64,000 nucleotides of DNA from Methylomonas methanica (GCF_001644035.1 NZ_LUUG01000082.1:177231-241230); one strand, 5' to 3'. Shown: positions 53,132 to 63,330, counted from the stretch's first letter. Made by a program: numbers and translations. Notes: generated by a model from the sequence alone, not told the origin.

Positions 53132-54093
53132 GCCGCACCTCCCTGACTATGCATGGCCATCGACATAATTGCCATCCTGACCGCGACTCCATTGCTGACT
53201 TGTTGCAGGATCACCGATTGCGGGCCGTCGGCGACGCTGGACGCAATTTCCACCCCCCGGTTGATTGGGCCTGGATGCATCACAATCGCATCGGCTTTGG
53301 CGCGCTTCAACTTGGCTTCGGTCAAGCCGAAGCAGCGGAAAAATTCACTTTCGCTGGGCAGAAAGGCCGAGTTCATGCGTTCTTTTTGCAAACGCAACAT
53401 GATGACCACATCCACATCGTTCAGGCCTTCGTCCATGTCGTGCATGGGTATCACGCCCATGGTTTTGACTTGCGCCGGCAGCAAGGTCTTTGGCGCAATC
53501 ACCCGCACTTCGGCGACGCCCAGGGTGTTTAAGGCCAGAATCTGCGAGCGCGCCACCCGCGAATGCAAAATGTCGCCAACGATGGCGACTTTCAGGCCCT
53601 CGAATTGCTTCTTATGTTGCCGGATCGTGAACATATCCAGCATCGCCTGGGTGGGATGGGCATGCTGACCGTCGCCGGCATTGATCACGCTGATGTGCGG
53701 CGCGGTGTGTTGGGCGATGAAATGCGCGGCGCCACTGAGGGCATGGCGAACCACAAACATATCCACATGCATCGCTTCCAGGTTATGGATGGTATCCAGC
53801 AAACTCTCGCCCTTGGAGGTCGCGGAGGTGGCGATATTCATGCTTAGAACGTCCGCCGACAGTCGGGTGGCCGCCAGTTCGAAGGTGGTGCGGGTGCGGG
53901 TGCTGTTTTCGAAAAACAGGTTGACGATGGTCTTGCCGCGCAGCAAGGGCACCTTTTTGACCTGATGTTCGGACATACCGGCAAACGATTCGGCGGTATC
54001 CAGAATCTCGGTCAGCAGCTCTTTATCCAGGCCTTCAATAGTCAGAAAGTGCTTGAGCTTACCCTGTTCGGTAAGCTGAATATGTCGGGTCAT
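53128..54093 (-). CDS. pyrB: aspartate carbamoyltransferase catalytic subunit
   Basis: 321-residue enzyme joining carbamoyl phosphate and aspartate, the committed step of pyrimidine synthesis. Carbamoyl-phosphate site [19 protein letters not shown] and aspartate-side segments MLRLQKERM and [13 protein letters not shown] are visible. No pyrI gene is adjacent; instead it overlaps pyrR upstream (ATGA) and the PyrX-like gene downstream, the class A holoenzyme arrangement. Confidence 0.97.
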   Translation of the reverse strand: MTRHIQLTEQGKLKHFLTIEGLDKELLTEILDTAESFAGMSEHQVKKVPLLRGKTIVNLFFENSTRTRTTFELAATRLSADVLSMNIATSATSKGESLLDTIHNLEAMHVDMFVVRHALSGAAHFIAQHTAPHISVINAGDGQHAHPTQAMLDMFTIRQHKKQFEGLKVAIVGDILHSRVARSQILALNTLGVAEVRVIAPKTLLPAQVKTMGVIPMHDMDEGLNDVDVVIMLRLQKERMNSAFLPSESEFFRCFGLTEAKLKRAKADAIVMHPGPINRGVEIASSVADGPQSVILQQVSNGVAVRMAIMSMAMHSQGGAA

Positions 54094-54611
54094 GCCGCCA
54101 CCACTTGTGGGGATTGAATCTCAATGCCCAATGGATCGGGGCCGGTCAGTTTGATACGTTGATCGCCGGCCAGGTCGATACGGATGCCATGACAATCCGG
54201 TTGTAGCGGAATCTGCCGGCCGTTGCGTTCGATCAATACCGCCAGCACCACTTGGTTGGGGCGGCCGTAATCGAAAATTTCGTTCAAGGCAGCGCGGATG
54301 GTGCGGCCGGTGTAAAACACATCGTCGATCAAGATGATGTCGCGGCCTTCCAGATGCGGTGGCAATTGACTGGTCTTGACCTTGGGATGCATGCCGATCT
54401 GCGAAAAATCGTCACGATAAAAAGTAATGTCCAGCATGCCCAAGGGTTCACTCATACCCAAGCGCTGATGCATATGTCGCGCGATCCATGCTCCGCCGCT
54501 ATGGATGCCGATCAGCAAGGGGTTATTCAGTTTACGCTCGCTAATTTGCCGGCGAATCGCGGCTTCCAGAGTGTCGAGCAGGATATCGATGTTGAGAGTG
54601 GCGATTGGCAT
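54090..54611 (-). CDS. pyrR: PyrR: pyrimidine regulator / uracil phosphoribosyltransferase
   Basis: 173-residue type I phosphoribosyltransferase. The PRPP loop [18 protein letters not shown] is intact. In Bacillus PyrR binds pyr mRNA and attenuates it; in gammaproteobacteria it heads pyrRBC operons, but its role there is less clear. I saw no convincing PyrR-type anti-antiterminator in the 102-base leader (54612-54713). The stop overlaps pyrB by 4 bases. Confidence 0.94.
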   Translation of the reverse strand: MPIATLNIDILLDTLEAAIRRQISERKLNNPLLIGIHSGGAWIARHMHQRLGMSEPLGMLDITFYRDDFSQIGMHPKVKTSQLPPHLEGRDIILIDDVFYTGRTIRAALNEIFDYGRPNQVVLAVLIERNGRQIPLQPDCHGIRIDLAGDQRIKLTGPDPLGIEIQSPQVVAA

Positions 54612-54713
54612 GACGGCTACAGAGGGAATCTTGTTATTGTTATAAAGTTAGGAAAAAAAGGCGAAAGCAACAGGATAAACAGGCTGTGTGACTGTAAAAC
54701 CGTTTTCGTCTTT

Positions 54714-55160
54714 TTACTTATCAAACCAGCTTTGCAGAATTATCTGGGCGGCCAGCTGATCTTGCACTGCCCACAGTTTAGCAGCACTGACTTTCAGGTC
54801 GTCGAACAGCATCTGCTTGGCGGCAAACGTGGTTAGCGTTTCATCGATTTGATGCACGGGCAAATTGTAACGACCATTGAGCTGGCGGCAGAACTTTTGC
54901 ATGCGCGGGGTAATCACGTTATCCGAGCCGTCTTGTTGCCGGGAAATGCCGACCACCAAGCCTAAGGGCCGCCATTCGGCAATCAGCTGACCGATTTTAT
55001 GCCAGTCCGGAACCTGATTAAGCGACGGTATGGTTTGCAGCGGACTGGCAATACCGGTGCCGGCATGTCCCACCGCAACGCCGATTTTTTTATTGCCGAA
55101 ATCAAACCCTAAATACGCGTCGCTGCTGAATTTTGCCGCCAGCGGATCAATCTTAACCAT
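54714..55160 (-). CDS. ruvX: RuvX/YqgF, pre-16S rRNA nuclease
   Basis: 148-residue RNase H-fold protein, beginning with the catalytic strand LGFDFGNKKIGVAVG and ending with the acidic helix DQLAAQIILQSW. Family members complete the 5' end of 16S rRNA and have been called putative Holliday-junction resolvases. The start lies inside the end of yqgE (8-base overlap). Order yqgE-ruvX-pyrR is the usual gammaproteobacterial one. Confidence 0.95.
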   Translation of the reverse strand: MVKIDPLAAKFSSDAYLGFDFGNKKIGVAVGHAGTGIASPLQTIPSLNQVPDWHKIGQLIAEWRPLGLVVGISRQQDGSDNVITPRMQKFCRQLNGRYNLPVHQIDETLTTFAAKQMLFDDLKVSAAKLWAVQDQLAAQIILQSWFDK

Positions 55161-55719
55161 GGCCTGCTGGCGTGGTCAGGCGGTTAATATCGATACCTAA
55201 TTGTCCGGCCGCCGCATTCCAGCGTTGACTGATCGGGGTTTCGTAGAGTATCGCTTCACCGCAAGGCGTATTCAGCCAGGCATTTTCGACCATTTCCTTC
55301 TCCAGTTGACCGCTACCCCAACCGGCATAGCCCAGCGCGATCAAATAATGGCTGGGGCCTTTGCCTTCGGCGATCGCTTCGAGAATGTCGCGGGAACTGG
55401 TCAGGGTGATATTCTCGGCGGTGCTGATGCTGGAATCCCAGCGCTGTTCGCAGGCATCGTGAATGACGAAGCCGCGTTCCTGCTGTACCGGACCGCCAGC
55501 AAACACCGGGGTTTCCAGCACATTTTCCAGCTCGGTCTTAATCCCCATTTGCTCGAAAATATCGCGTAACTTCATGCCGGTCGGTCGGTTGATGACTATG
55601 CCGAGCGCGCCTTCTTCATTGTGCTGGCACAGGTAAGTCACCGTGTGAAAAAAATGCGGGTCGGCCAGGCCGGGCATCGCAATCAAAAACTGGTTATTTA
55701 AATAAGTAACGTCTGTCAT
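55153..55719 (-). CDS. yqgE: YqgE/AlgH-family protein
   Basis: 188-residue protein of the UPF0301 family: FLIAMPGLADPHFFHTVTYL, EEGALGIVINRPT and FAGGPVQQERGFVIHD are diagnostic. AlgH influences alginate genes in Pseudomonas; the molecular function is not settled. It overlaps ruvX by 8 bases and follows tonB by 16. Confidence 0.94.
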   Translation of the reverse strand: MTDVTYLNNQFLIAMPGLADPHFFHTVTYLCQHNEEGALGIVINRPTGMKLRDIFEQMGIKTELENVLETPVFAGGPVQQERGFVIHDACEQRWDSSISTAENITLTSSRDILEAIAEGKGPSHYLIALGYAGWGSGQLEKEMVENAWLNTPCGEAILYETPISQRWNAAAGQLGIDINRLTTPAGHG

Positions 55720-55735
55720 TGGAGTGCTGTATGGG

Positions 55736-56629
55736 CTAGCGGGCAGTCATGCCGGTTTCGTCTGAGAATTTCCAGACCCTGGTAATCACCAAAACGTTCA
55801 CTTCTCTTAACAAATCATCGGGTAAAGCGGCAAAGGGCGCGCTCATTTTCACAATACGTTTCGCGGCGTCATCCAGTGCGGAATTGCCGGAAGACCGGAC
55901 AATTCGCATGCTGTAAATACTGCCGTCGGCATTGATCCCAACATCCATGGTCAAGGATTGCGAAACGCCTTTTTTGCGCGCGGCCTCAGGATAATTCAGA
56001 TTACCGGTGCGCTCAACCTTGTCCTCCCAATCCTTGACATATTGCGCCGCCAGATACTTATGCGTGCTAATCGAGTTGACGAATTTAATTTTAGTATCTT
56101 GCGCGCTTTGCTGGGTGTTTCTGATGCGTTCACCGAGTTGGGTGATTTGTTGCTGAAGCGCTTCAGGCGATAATTTGGGGGCGGATTCCTGAACTTCAAC
56201 TGCTTCCGGTAATTCCACCGGTTGCTCGGGTTCGGTCACCACCTTAACCGGAGCTTTAGCTTGGGTAAGCAGTTTCTCGGCGACCGGCTTGACTTGCGGA
56301 ACTACAGGATGCGGAATGACTTTCTTTACCGGCGGGCTGAGCGTTTGTTCCTGAGTCGCAATTTTTTGCTGCGGCGGCTCCGGTTTCCGCGTTTCCTCGC
56401 CGGCGCCGATTTGATGTTCGGCTGCCAGGTGTTTGGCATCCTTGGGCGCTTTTTTCACCGGCGCATGAGCGACGGTGATTTCAATCGAGCGGTTGATCTT
56501 GGGCGGTTGCGGTGCGGTGAAATTAACCCCCAACAACACGATTACGTGCAGCACCGCCGCCACAAACAAAGCCGTCAGTAGCGAATCGCCTTGCGACAGC
56601 GGCGTGGGAGTCAATTCCGGCGCGTGCAT
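55736..56629 (-). CDS. tonB: TonB-family energy transducer
   Basis: 297-residue protein with an N-terminal membrane helix (LLTALFVAAVLHVIVLLGVNF), a long Pro/Lys/Glu periplasmic linker and a helical stretch (~150-200). The C-terminal TonB domain reads YPEAARKKGVSQSLTMDVGI...SSGNSALDDAAKRIV. It would carry proton-motive energy from ExbB/ExbD to outer-membrane receptors; no exbBD gene is here. It starts one base after gshB, and gshB-tonB-yqgE order is common, so it may be a housekeeping TonB variant rather than an iron-specific one. Confidence 0.9.
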   Translation of the reverse strand: MHAPELTPTPLSQGDSLLTALFVAAVLHVIVLLGVNFTAPQPPKINRSIEITVAHAPVKKAPKDAKHLAAEHQIGAGEETRKPEPPQQKIATQEQTLSPPVKKVIPHPVVPQVKPVAEKLLTQAKAPVKVVTEPEQPVELPEAVEVQESAPKLSPEALQQQITQLGERIRNTQQSAQDTKIKFVNSISTHKYLAAQYVKDWEDKVERTGNLNYPEAARKKGVSQSLTMDVGINADGSIYSMRIVRSSGNSALDDAAKRIVKMSAPFAALPDDLLREVNVLVITRVWKFSDETGMTAR

Positions 56630-56630
56630 A

Positions 56631-57581
56631 TCAGGCCTGGCATTTGGCGGCGATGTGATCCATTAATTGCGCGCTAATATTGATGCCGAACTGCTTATCC
56701 AATTCCTGCACGCAGGTCGGGCTGGTGACATTCACTTCAGTCAGATAGTCGCCGATGACATCCAAGCCGACAAATATCAGGCCTTTTTCGCGTAAGGTCG
56801 GCCCGACCTGTTCGGCAATCCAGCGGTCGCGCGCACTCAAAGGCCGGCCTTCGCCACGGCCTCCGGCAGCCAGATTGCCACGACTCTCGCCGCTGGCCGG
56901 AATCCGCGCCAGACAATAGGGGACCGGTTCGCCATTGACCACCAAGATGCGCTTGTCGCCGTCTTTCACCGCCGGTAGATATTTTTGCGCCATGATATAA
57001 CTGCTGCCGTGCTGGGTCATGGTTTCCAGAATCACACTCAGATTAGGGTCATTTTCCCGCACATAAAAGATGGACGCACCGCCCATCCCGTCCAAGGGCT
57101 TCAGGATGATTTCCTTATGCTCTAGCAGAAAATCGCGAATTTTTTGCGGGTCTCTGGCCACCAGGGTGTCGGTGCAGCATTGCGGAAACCAGGCGGTGAA
57201 CATTTTTTCGTTGGCGTCGCGTAGCGATTGCGGCTTGTTGACCACATAAACGCCTTGGCGCTCAGCCTGTTCCAGCATGTAGGTGGCGTAAATATATTCC
57301 TGGTTGAAGGGGGGATCCTTGCGCATGATGATCGCGTCCAACTCGGACAGCGCGATCTGCTGTTCGCCGAGAAACCGATGCCATTGTTTTTCGTCGCGTT
57401 CTACTTCCAGCACGCGGGAACGGGCATAAGCGTCGCCGTTGCGCATGTACAAGTCGGACAACTCCATGTAATGCAGCTCCCAACCGCGCGACTGGGCTTC
57501 CAGCAGCATCGCGAAACTGGTGTCTTTTTTGATATTGATTTGGCCGATGGGGTCCATGACCATGCCGAGTTTAATAGCCAT
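56631..57581 (-). CDS. gshB: glutathione synthetase
   Basis: 316-residue ATP-grasp enzyme adding glycine to gamma-glutamylcysteine. It shows the N-terminal [41 protein letters not shown] (ATP grasp) and [19 protein letters not shown]. It is the first gene of the gshB-tonB-yqgE-ruvX-pyr series and diverges from rpmB, so its promoter lies in 57582-57720. Confidence 0.97.
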   Translation of the reverse strand: MAIKLGMVMDPIGQINIKKDTSFAMLLEAQSRGWELHYMELSDLYMRNGDAYARSRVLEVERDEKQWHRFLGEQQIALSELDAIIMRKDPPFNQEYIYATYMLEQAERQGVYVVNKPQSLRDANEKMFTAWFPQCCTDTLVARDPQKIRDFLLEHKEIILKPLDGMGGASIFYVRENDPNLSVILETMTQHGSSYIMAQKYLPAVKDGDKRILVVNGEPVPYCLARIPASGESRGNLAAGGRGEGRPLSARDRWIAEQVGPTLREKGLIFVGLDVIGDYLTEVNVTSPTCVQELDKQFGINISAQLMDHIAAKCQA

Positions 57582-57651
57582 TAAAGTCCTGTGTTATCCG
57601 AAGCAAGTGGAAATAAAAACGATTTTATCAAATTTATTTTGCAGGCTGTTG

Positions 57652-57680
57652 TTTACCAACAAAAGTTTTTTTGATATAAA
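57652..57680 (+). promoter_or_regulatory. candidate sigma70 promoter of rpmB-rpmG
   Basis: TTTACC (57652-57657) and TATAAA (57675-57680) are exactly 17 bases apart in an AT-rich tract. This places the start of transcription near 57687 and leaves GAGG before the rpmB ATG at 57721. Motif match only. Confidence 0.5.
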
Positions 57681-57720
57681 GCGCGGCTATTTTGAATTAA
57701 AAGCTCGCATTGAGGTAGTC

Positions 57721-57957
57721 ATGTCCAGAGTATGCCAAGTAACAGGTAAACGCCCAGTAAGCGGGCACAACGTTTCACACGCGATGAACAGAACCAAAAG
57801 ACGTTTTACACCTAATCTGCACCACCACAGATTCTGGGTTGAGAGCGAAAACCGTTGGGTTCGTTTGAGAGTATCTTCCAAAGGTATGCGTATCATCGAC
57901 AAAAACGGCATTGATGCTGTTTTGGCCGATATGCGTAAACGCGGCGAACAATTTTAA
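57721..57957 (+). CDS. rpmB: 50S ribosomal protein L28
   Basis: 78-residue ribosomal protein. [37 protein letters not shown] and [16 protein letters not shown] are the L28 pattern. The ATG at 57721 (GAGG ahead) is the family start although the frame is open upstream. rpmG follows after 11 bases, the usual pair. Confidence 0.98.
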   Translation: MSRVCQVTGKRPVSGHNVSHAMNRTKRRFTPNLHHHRFWVESENRWVRLRVSSKGMRIIDKNGIDAVLADMRKRGEQF

Positions 57958-57968
57958 GGAGACTGAAC

Positions 57969-58124
57969 ATGCGCGACAAAATCAAATTGGTATCTAGCGA
58001 AGGCACCGGCCATTTCTATACAACCACCAAAAACAAAAAAACCATGCCTGAAAAAATGGAGATCAAAAAATTTGATCCCGTCGTTCGTAAGCATGTGATG
58101 TACAAAGAAGCCAAAATCAAATAA
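57969..58124 (+). CDS. rpmG: 50S ribosomal protein L33 (zinc-free form)
   Basis: 51-residue ribosomal protein beginning [20 protein letters not shown]. It has no CxxC pairs, so it is the zinc-independent (C-minus) type. AAGGAG precedes the ATG. It is co-transcribed with rpmB. Confidence 0.97.
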   Translation: MRDKIKLVSSEGTGHFYTTTKNKKTMPEKMEIKKFDPVVRKHVMYKEAKIK

Positions 58125-58154
58125 TCAGCGTTTTATTGATCCGCTTTTAGGCGT

Positions 58155-58194
58155 TGGCGGGCTAGCCAAGGTTTTGTCCGACTAGCCACCGCCA
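58155..58194. terminator. possible bidirectional stem-loop between rpmG and the convergent gene
   Basis: TGGCGGGCTAG (58155-58165) can pair with CTAGC-CA-CCGCCA (58182-58194) with a two-base bulge. It lies between the rpmG stop and the end of the convergent cyclic-nucleotide-binding gene, and reaches into that gene's last codons. No long T-run follows. Confidence 0.35.
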
Positions 58195-59513
58195 CCGGCT
58201 TTCTTGATCGCTTCCAGTTCGGCTTTTAACGATTCCGTAAACTTGGCAAGCGCCAAATATTTCATCTCCAAAGCCTTTTTCTCAGCTTCCAAAATATTGT
58301 ATTTGGTTTTAAGTTGTTGCAGAAAACGCCGTAAACGTTCCATATCGTCTTGTATTGAGGATTGCTCGGTGAACGAGTGATTCGTCTCGCTCTCCCCGCC
58401 AGTCCCTCTAAAATTACTAGTCTCAATACCGTCGTCGATCGGAAATGACGAGGGCGCTTTCAGCTCATCCGGGTTAATGCTGTCGATACCGCCGCTTAAA
58501 ATCAGCGCATTGAATTTATGTCGCATCAAGATGAAAGCCGCCGTTTCGCTAATCTTACCGTTCTGGCAAACCACTACGATGGGATGCTGCCGGTTCAAGG
58601 TTTTTAGCTGCATGCGCAAGGAAAAAAACGGCAGATTGATGCTGAACGGCAGATGCTTGGGCTTGTATTCGTCGGGCTCGCGCACATCAATCAGATCGGC
58701 ACCCTTGGCCACTAAATCCTGGGCATCTTTGTAGCTGATGTATTTAAGCGTCGGCTGCTTGATCAAGGTCAGAAACTGTTCCTTACCCAAACGCAACAGG
58801 CAGACATCGGTCAACGCGCTGACTGAAACATTACGGGGCTCACCTGAAATCAGCGCATCCTCGCCAAAAGTATCCTGATCGCTGAGTTGCGCCAGCTTAA
58901 TCTCTTTGGCGTTGGGTGCCGGCCTCCTGCTGACCAGGCACTGGCCTCTTTTGATAATGTAGTAAAAATCGCCCGGCTCACCTTGATTGACAATTACAGT
59001 GCCGGCATCCACGCGCACTTCCTGCATGCCCATCAAAATTTTTTGCAAATTAGCCGGAGGCAACGCCCGAAATACCGGCGACTTCAACAAAGTCGTCATC
59101 CAGTCGTCATTGTCCTCCACCTCTTCAACTACCATAAAACTCTCTGCTTCTTCATACGGGACATCTTGAACCGATTTCATCATATCAGCATTCAATCGCA
59201 AAAAACGAATTCGGGAACTCGCAACCGCATGCACTTTTCTGGGGATTTGATGCGCTAGGGCGAAGCGCGCCGAAGGGCTATCCGACTTGATCGTTTCGAT
59301 CTTTAACAGATCGGTCTGCAAGGTCACGCTACCGTCGATCAAGTAAACCAGATCGTTACGTTCGTCACCGCATTTGAACAAAAATTGCCCTTCTTCCGCA
59401 TCCTCTATCTTGATTTGTGCGCACAGCGCCTCAAATTTACTGAAGGGCAAGGTGGATAGCGGAATTAATTGCCGAATGACACGGCCTTCAGCGGAATGGA
59501 TGTCGACAGCCAC
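58182..59513 (-). CDS. double cyclic-nucleotide-binding / rhodanese / coiled-coil protein
   Basis: About 443 residues from a GTG at 59513; the frame is open to 59651 and the start is uncertain. Layout: a first cNMP-binding-like domain with weak motifs, a second (GTVIVNQGEPGDFYYIIKRG, then FGEDALISGEPRN, the phosphate cassette with its Arg), a rhodanese domain (LIDVREPDEYKPKHLP; Cys in VVVCQNGKIS), and a C-terminal coiled coil (~385-435). There is no DNA-binding domain or membrane segment. It is presumably a cytoplasmic signalling protein combining a cyclic nucleotide and a sulfur or redox signal. It diverges from the DegQ-type protease gene. Confidence 0.85.
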   Translation of the reverse strand: MAVDIHSAEGRVIRQLIPLSTLPFSKFEALCAQIKIEDAEEGQFLFKCGDERNDLVYLIDGSVTLQTDLLKIETIKSDSPSARFALAHQIPRKVHAVASSRIRFLRLNADMMKSVQDVPYEEAESFMVVEEVEDNDDWMTTLLKSPVFRALPPANLQKILMGMQEVRVDAGTVIVNQGEPGDFYYIIKRGQCLVSRRPAPNAKEIKLAQLSDQDTFGEDALISGEPRNVSVSALTDVCLLRLGKEQFLTLIKQPTLKYISYKDAQDLVAKGADLIDVREPDEYKPKHLPFSINLPFFSLRMQLKTLNRQHPIVVVCQNGKISETAAFILMRHKFNALILSGGIDSINPDELKAPSSFPIDDGIETSNFRGTGGESETNHSFTEQSSIQDDMERLRRFLQQLKTKYNILEAEKKALEMKYLALAKFTESLKAELEAIKKAGGGG

Positions 59514-59656
59514 GTACTCGTCGCGAATAAAAAGTGAAGGGAAACCAACAAGAAAACTTAATCTATGATAGTCGATTATTAAGTAAACTCTCAGTGAAAC
59601 ATTTTGCCACCCAGCGTGTCCATGCTGGCAACTTAACTGCCTGGAATGCAAAAACC

Positions 59657-61006
59657 ATGACGAACATGAACAAACTATTCCTGATTATATTGTTTGGCCT
59701 GAGCAGTTGGCGGGCCGGCGCAGTGCTACCCGGACAAGTCGAAGGGTTGCCATTGCCCTCTCTGGCGCCAATGCTTGAGCAAAGCATGCCCGCCGTCGTT
59801 AACATTTCCACCTCGACCAACGTGCGGGTGCAGGAAAATCCGTTGATGATCGATCCGGCGCTTCGGCGTTTTTTCAATATCCCCAAAAACCAGCGGCAAC
59901 AGCAAAAAAACAGCCTGGGTTCCGGCGTGATTATCGATAAGGATCAAGGCTATGTGTTGACCAATAATCATGTGATCGACAAAGCCGACAAGATTACCGT
60001 GACGCTCAGCGACGGCCGCCAGCTTAACGCCAAACTGCTGGGCACCGATCCGGAAGCCGATGTGGCGGTAATTCAAATTCCGGCCGACAATTTGACCGCC
60101 CTGAAAATCGCCGACTCCAGCCAATTGAAGGTCGGTGACTTCGTGGTCGCCATCGGTAACCCGTTCGGCTTGGGCCAAACTGTCACCTCCGGTATTGTCA
60201 GTGCACTGGGTCGTTCCAATTTGGGTATTGAAGGGTATGAAGACTTTATTCAGACCGATGCCTCGATCAACCCCGGCAACTCCGGCGGTGCCTTGGTGAA
60301 TTTACGCGGCGAATTTGTCGGCATGAACACCGCGATTCTGGCGCCTACCGGCGGCAACGTCGGCATCGGCTTCGCGATTCCCTCGAATATGGCGACTCGG
60401 CTGATGGAATCGTTGGTTCAGCATGGCGAAGTGCGCCGCGGTTTGTTGGGCGTGACCACGCAGGATTTGACGCCGGATTTGGTGAAAGCCTTTGCCTTGA
60501 AAAGCCAGCACGGCGCGGTCGTTAGCCGGGTAGAAGCCGGATCGCCTGCCGAAAAGGCCGGCCTGGAACCGGGCGATATTATTCTGGCCATCAATGGTCA
60601 GGACGTGAAAGGCGGTAGCGCGCAAATTCGTAATGCGGTGGGTTTGCTGCAAATCGGCGACACCGCCAACCTGGAAGTCATGCGCGGCGAGGAACGCAAA
60701 TCGCTGCAAGCCACCATCGGCAAGCCGAAACGGCCGGAGCTGGACGGTAATAAACTGCATCCGACTTTAAGCGGTGCCGTGCTCGGCGTTACACCCAAAG
60801 ATCAGGTGGAAGGCGTGATGATAGAAAAAGTCGAGCAAAACTCCAAAGCCTGGAAAACCGGCTTACGGCCGGGCGACGTCATCGTCACCGCCAACCGCTA
60901 CCGGGTCAGAAATCTGGATGAGATCAAGCAAGTGGTCAACCCGAATGCGCCCTTGCTGGTCAATCTGCAACGCGGCGGCGAAGCGTTCTTCGTGGTGCTG
61001 CAATAA
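59657..61006 (+). CDS. DegP/DegQ-type periplasmic serine protease (Do family)
   Basis: 449-residue HtrA protease. A signal peptide (MNKLFLIILFGLSSWRAGA) precedes a trypsin-like domain with triad His105 (TNNHVID), Asp135 (EADVAVIQ) and Ser209 (NPGNSGGAL), and two PDZ domains (~255-345 and ~360-445). Two PDZ domains and a short loop after the signal make it nearer DegQ/MucD than DegS. The start at 59657 gives the signal peptide directly; the longer frame upstream is not homologous. Its stop is 2 bases from that of the convergent rep gene. Role: degradation and refolding of misfolded envelope proteins. Confidence 0.94.
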   Translation: MTNMNKLFLIILFGLSSWRAGAVLPGQVEGLPLPSLAPMLEQSMPAVVNISTSTNVRVQENPLMIDPALRRFFNIPKNQRQQQKNSLGSGVIIDKDQGYVLTNNHVIDKADKITVTLSDGRQLNAKLLGTDPEADVAVIQIPADNLTALKIADSSQLKVGDFVVAIGNPFGLGQTVTSGIVSALGRSNLGIEGYEDFIQTDASINPGNSGGALVNLRGEFVGMNTAILAPTGGNVGIGFAIPSNMATRLMESLVQHGEVRRGLLGVTTQDLTPDLVKAFALKSQHGAVVSRVEAGSPAEKAGLEPGDIILAINGQDVKGGSAQIRNAVGLLQIGDTANLEVMRGEERKSLQATIGKPKRPELDGNKLHPTLSGAVLGVTPKDQVEGVMIEKVEQNSKAWKTGLRPGDVIVTANRYRVRNLDEIKQVVNPNAPLLVNLQRGGEAFFVVLQ

Positions 61007-61008
61007 GC

Positions 61009-63093
61009 CTAATTCAACATGGTTTTCAGCGCGGCCAGACTAGCCTTGCCGCGCTGTTTAATTTCTTCCGGCGGCAATTGCTTTTTGTTGGCCCATTCCA
61101 AATCTTCTTCCGGCAACTCGTTTAAAAACCGGCTGGGTTCGCACTCGGTCATGTCGCCGAAGCGCTTGCGGTGTGTGCAATAACTAAAGGTTAACGTCTG
61201 TTGGGCGCGGGTGATACCGACATAAGCTAGCCGCCGTTCTTCTTCGATATTATCGGTCTCGATACTGTTTTGATGCGGCAACAGATTTTCCTCCATGCCG
61301 ATCAAAAACACATGCGGAAATTCCAGGCCCTTGGCGGCATGTAGCGTCATCAAGCTCACCTGATCGCCGGCCTCATCTTCCTGATTGCGATCCAATATAT
61401 CCAGCAACATCACCTTGGCGATTACATCCGCCAATGATTGTTCGCTGCCTTGCTCCTTGGTAGCAAGGCGTTGCAGCCACTCGATCAACTCGTAAACGTT
61501 TTTCAGTTTGCGTTCCGCCGAGGCCGGGGTTTTGCTGTTTTCCTGTAACCAGGCTGAATAGTTGATTTCGTCGATCATCTTATTAATGACGACAAAAGTA
61601 TCCTCGCGCTCGGTCTTGACGGCTGTCTCTTGCAGCCAATCGCAAAATTTACTCAATCGTTGCATCGACTTTTCCGGTAGCCGCTGCTGTAAGCCAAATT
61701 CGGAACAGGCCGCAAACAAACTGATATGCCGTTCGTTGGCGTAGGCACCGAGTTTTTCCAGCGTGGTCGGGCCGATCTCCCGGCGCGGGGTGTTGATCAC
61801 CCGCAAGAAGGCCGCATCATCGTCGCGATTAACCAGCAGACGCAAATAAGCCAATACGTCCTTAATCTCCGCATAGGAAAAAAACGAGGCGCTGCCGCTA
61901 ATGAAATAGGGCACGTTGTTCTCGCGCAATTCTTTCTCGAACAGCCGCGACTGATGGTTGCCGCGATACAAAATTGCGTAATCGCCGTAACTGCCGCCGG
62001 TCTTGAAGCGGTGATGCACGATTTCGGCGGTGACTTGCTTGGCCTCGGCAATATCGTTCTTATGGCTCAGCACCCGCAGCGGGTCGCCATAGCCCAGTTC
62101 GCTCCAGAGCTTTTTCTCGAAGGCATGCGGATTGTTGGCAATCAACTGGTTGGCCACCTTCAAAATCCGCCCGGCGGAACGGTAATTTTGTTCCAGCTTG
62201 ATGACCTGCAAGCGGCTGTAATCTTTTTGCAACTGGCCGAGATTTTCAGGCTGCGCGCCGCGCCAAGCGTAAATCGACTGATCGTCATCGCCCACCACGG
62301 TAAAACGACCTAGATTCCCGGCCAATAGTTTGACCAATTGATACTGGGTGATATTGGTGTCCTGGTACTCGTCGACCAGCAGATAGCGAATCTTGTTCTG
62401 CCATTTCTCCAACACCTCGGGATGTTGTTGGAACAGCAGCACCGGCAGCAAAATCAAATCGTCGAAATCGGTGGCGTTATAGGCCTTCAAGCTGCGGGTG
62501 AAGGCTTCATAAAGCAGCGCAGCCGGCAGACTGTTGGCATCGGATTGGCTCAAAGCTTGCAGCGGCGTAATAAATGCGTTTTTCCACTGGCCGATTTGCC
62601 AGTTGTACTGCTCGACATTATCGATGTCGCAACCGCCCACGCCGTGACTGATCAGATTCCGCAACAATGTCAACCGGTCCTGTTCGTCGAACAAGGTAAT
62701 CGCAGCCTTATAACCCAGAGCTTTATGTTCGGCGCGCAAAATATCCAAACCAAGGGAATGAAAGGTCGAGACTCTCAGCCCACGCCCCTGCTTGTCATCC
62801 AGCAAACGGCCGACCCGGCTCTTCATTTCCCGCGCCGCCTTATTGGTAAAGGTCACCGCCGCAATATGCCGCGCCGGGGTGCCTTGTTGCACCAAATACG
62901 CAATCTTCTCGGTAATCACCCGCGTCTTGCCGCTACCGGCGCCAGCCAGCACCAGTAAGGGTCTATCGATGATTTTTACGGCGGCTTGTTGTTGGGGGTT
63001 GAGTTTGGGGGACACGAAAACAACTGGATTACTGACAGGCCGATCATTATCGCAGGGCTGGCTGAATTTGTGTGAACTCGGGCGAATGGGCAT
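61009..63093 (-). CDS. rep: ATP-dependent DNA helicase Rep
   Basis: Superfamily 1A 3'-5' DNA helicase. It shows LNPQQQAAVKIIDRPLLVLAG, Walker A AGSGKTRVITEKIAYL, TFTNKAAREMKSRVG, DEYQDTN, VGDDDQSIYAWRGAQ, LEQNYRS, and LMTLHAAKGLEFPHVFLIGM. At ~670-694 residues it is Rep length, shorter than UvrD. Rep clears proteins from DNA ahead of replication forks. The first ~25 residues of the 694 are not Rep-like, so the true start may be the GTG at 63015; neither has a clear ribosome site. Confidence 0.95.
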   Translation of the reverse strand: MPIRPSSHKFSQPCDNDRPVSNPVVFVSPKLNPQQQAAVKIIDRPLLVLAGAGSGKTRVITEKIAYLVQQGTPARHIAAVTFTNKAAREMKSRVGRLLDDKQGRGLRVSTFHSLGLDILRAEHKALGYKAAITLFDEQDRLTLLRNLISHGVGGCDIDNVEQYNWQIGQWKNAFITPLQALSQSDANSLPAALLYEAFTRSLKAYNATDFDDLILLPVLLFQQHPEVLEKWQNKIRYLLVDEYQDTNITQYQLVKLLAGNLGRFTVVGDDDQSIYAWRGAQPENLGQLQKDYSRLQVIKLEQNYRSAGRILKVANQLIANNPHAFEKKLWSELGYGDPLRVLSHKNDIAEAKQVTAEIVHHRFKTGGSYGDYAILYRGNHQSRLFEKELRENNVPYFISGSASFFSYAEIKDVLAYLRLLVNRDDDAAFLRVINTPRREIGPTTLEKLGAYANERHISLFAACSEFGLQQRLPEKSMQRLSKFCDWLQETAVKTEREDTFVVINKMIDEINYSAWLQENSKTPASAERKLKNVYELIEWLQRLATKEQGSEQSLADVIAKVMLLDILDRNQEDEAGDQVSLMTLHAAKGLEFPHVFLIGMEENLLPHQNSIETDNIEEERRLAYVGITRAQQTLTFSYCTHRKRFGDMTECEPSRFLNELPEEDLEWANKKQLPPEEIKQRGKASLAALKTMLN

Positions 63094-63330
63094 TGGCTTG
63101 ACGAGAACACGGGGAATAAAACTGGTTTTGGTGGAAAACGTGGACGTAGCACCGGGAGCCGTGCAGCCCGCCTAGCCTCGATGCAGCATCAGCGGAATCG
63201 AGAACGCCAGCTTACCGACCACCATCCCATATCAGCAAATGAAAGTAGTTGCCCTACTAAACCTAGATTCCATCATGTCTAATTGCTTGCCGTTAAACAA
63301 AATGAATTGCTTAATCCAGGCCGTAGTCGC

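Noticed and set aside
54612..54713. PyrR-binding attenuator ahead of pyrR
   Set aside because: No convincing anti-antiterminator hairpin or terminator with a T-run could be drawn.
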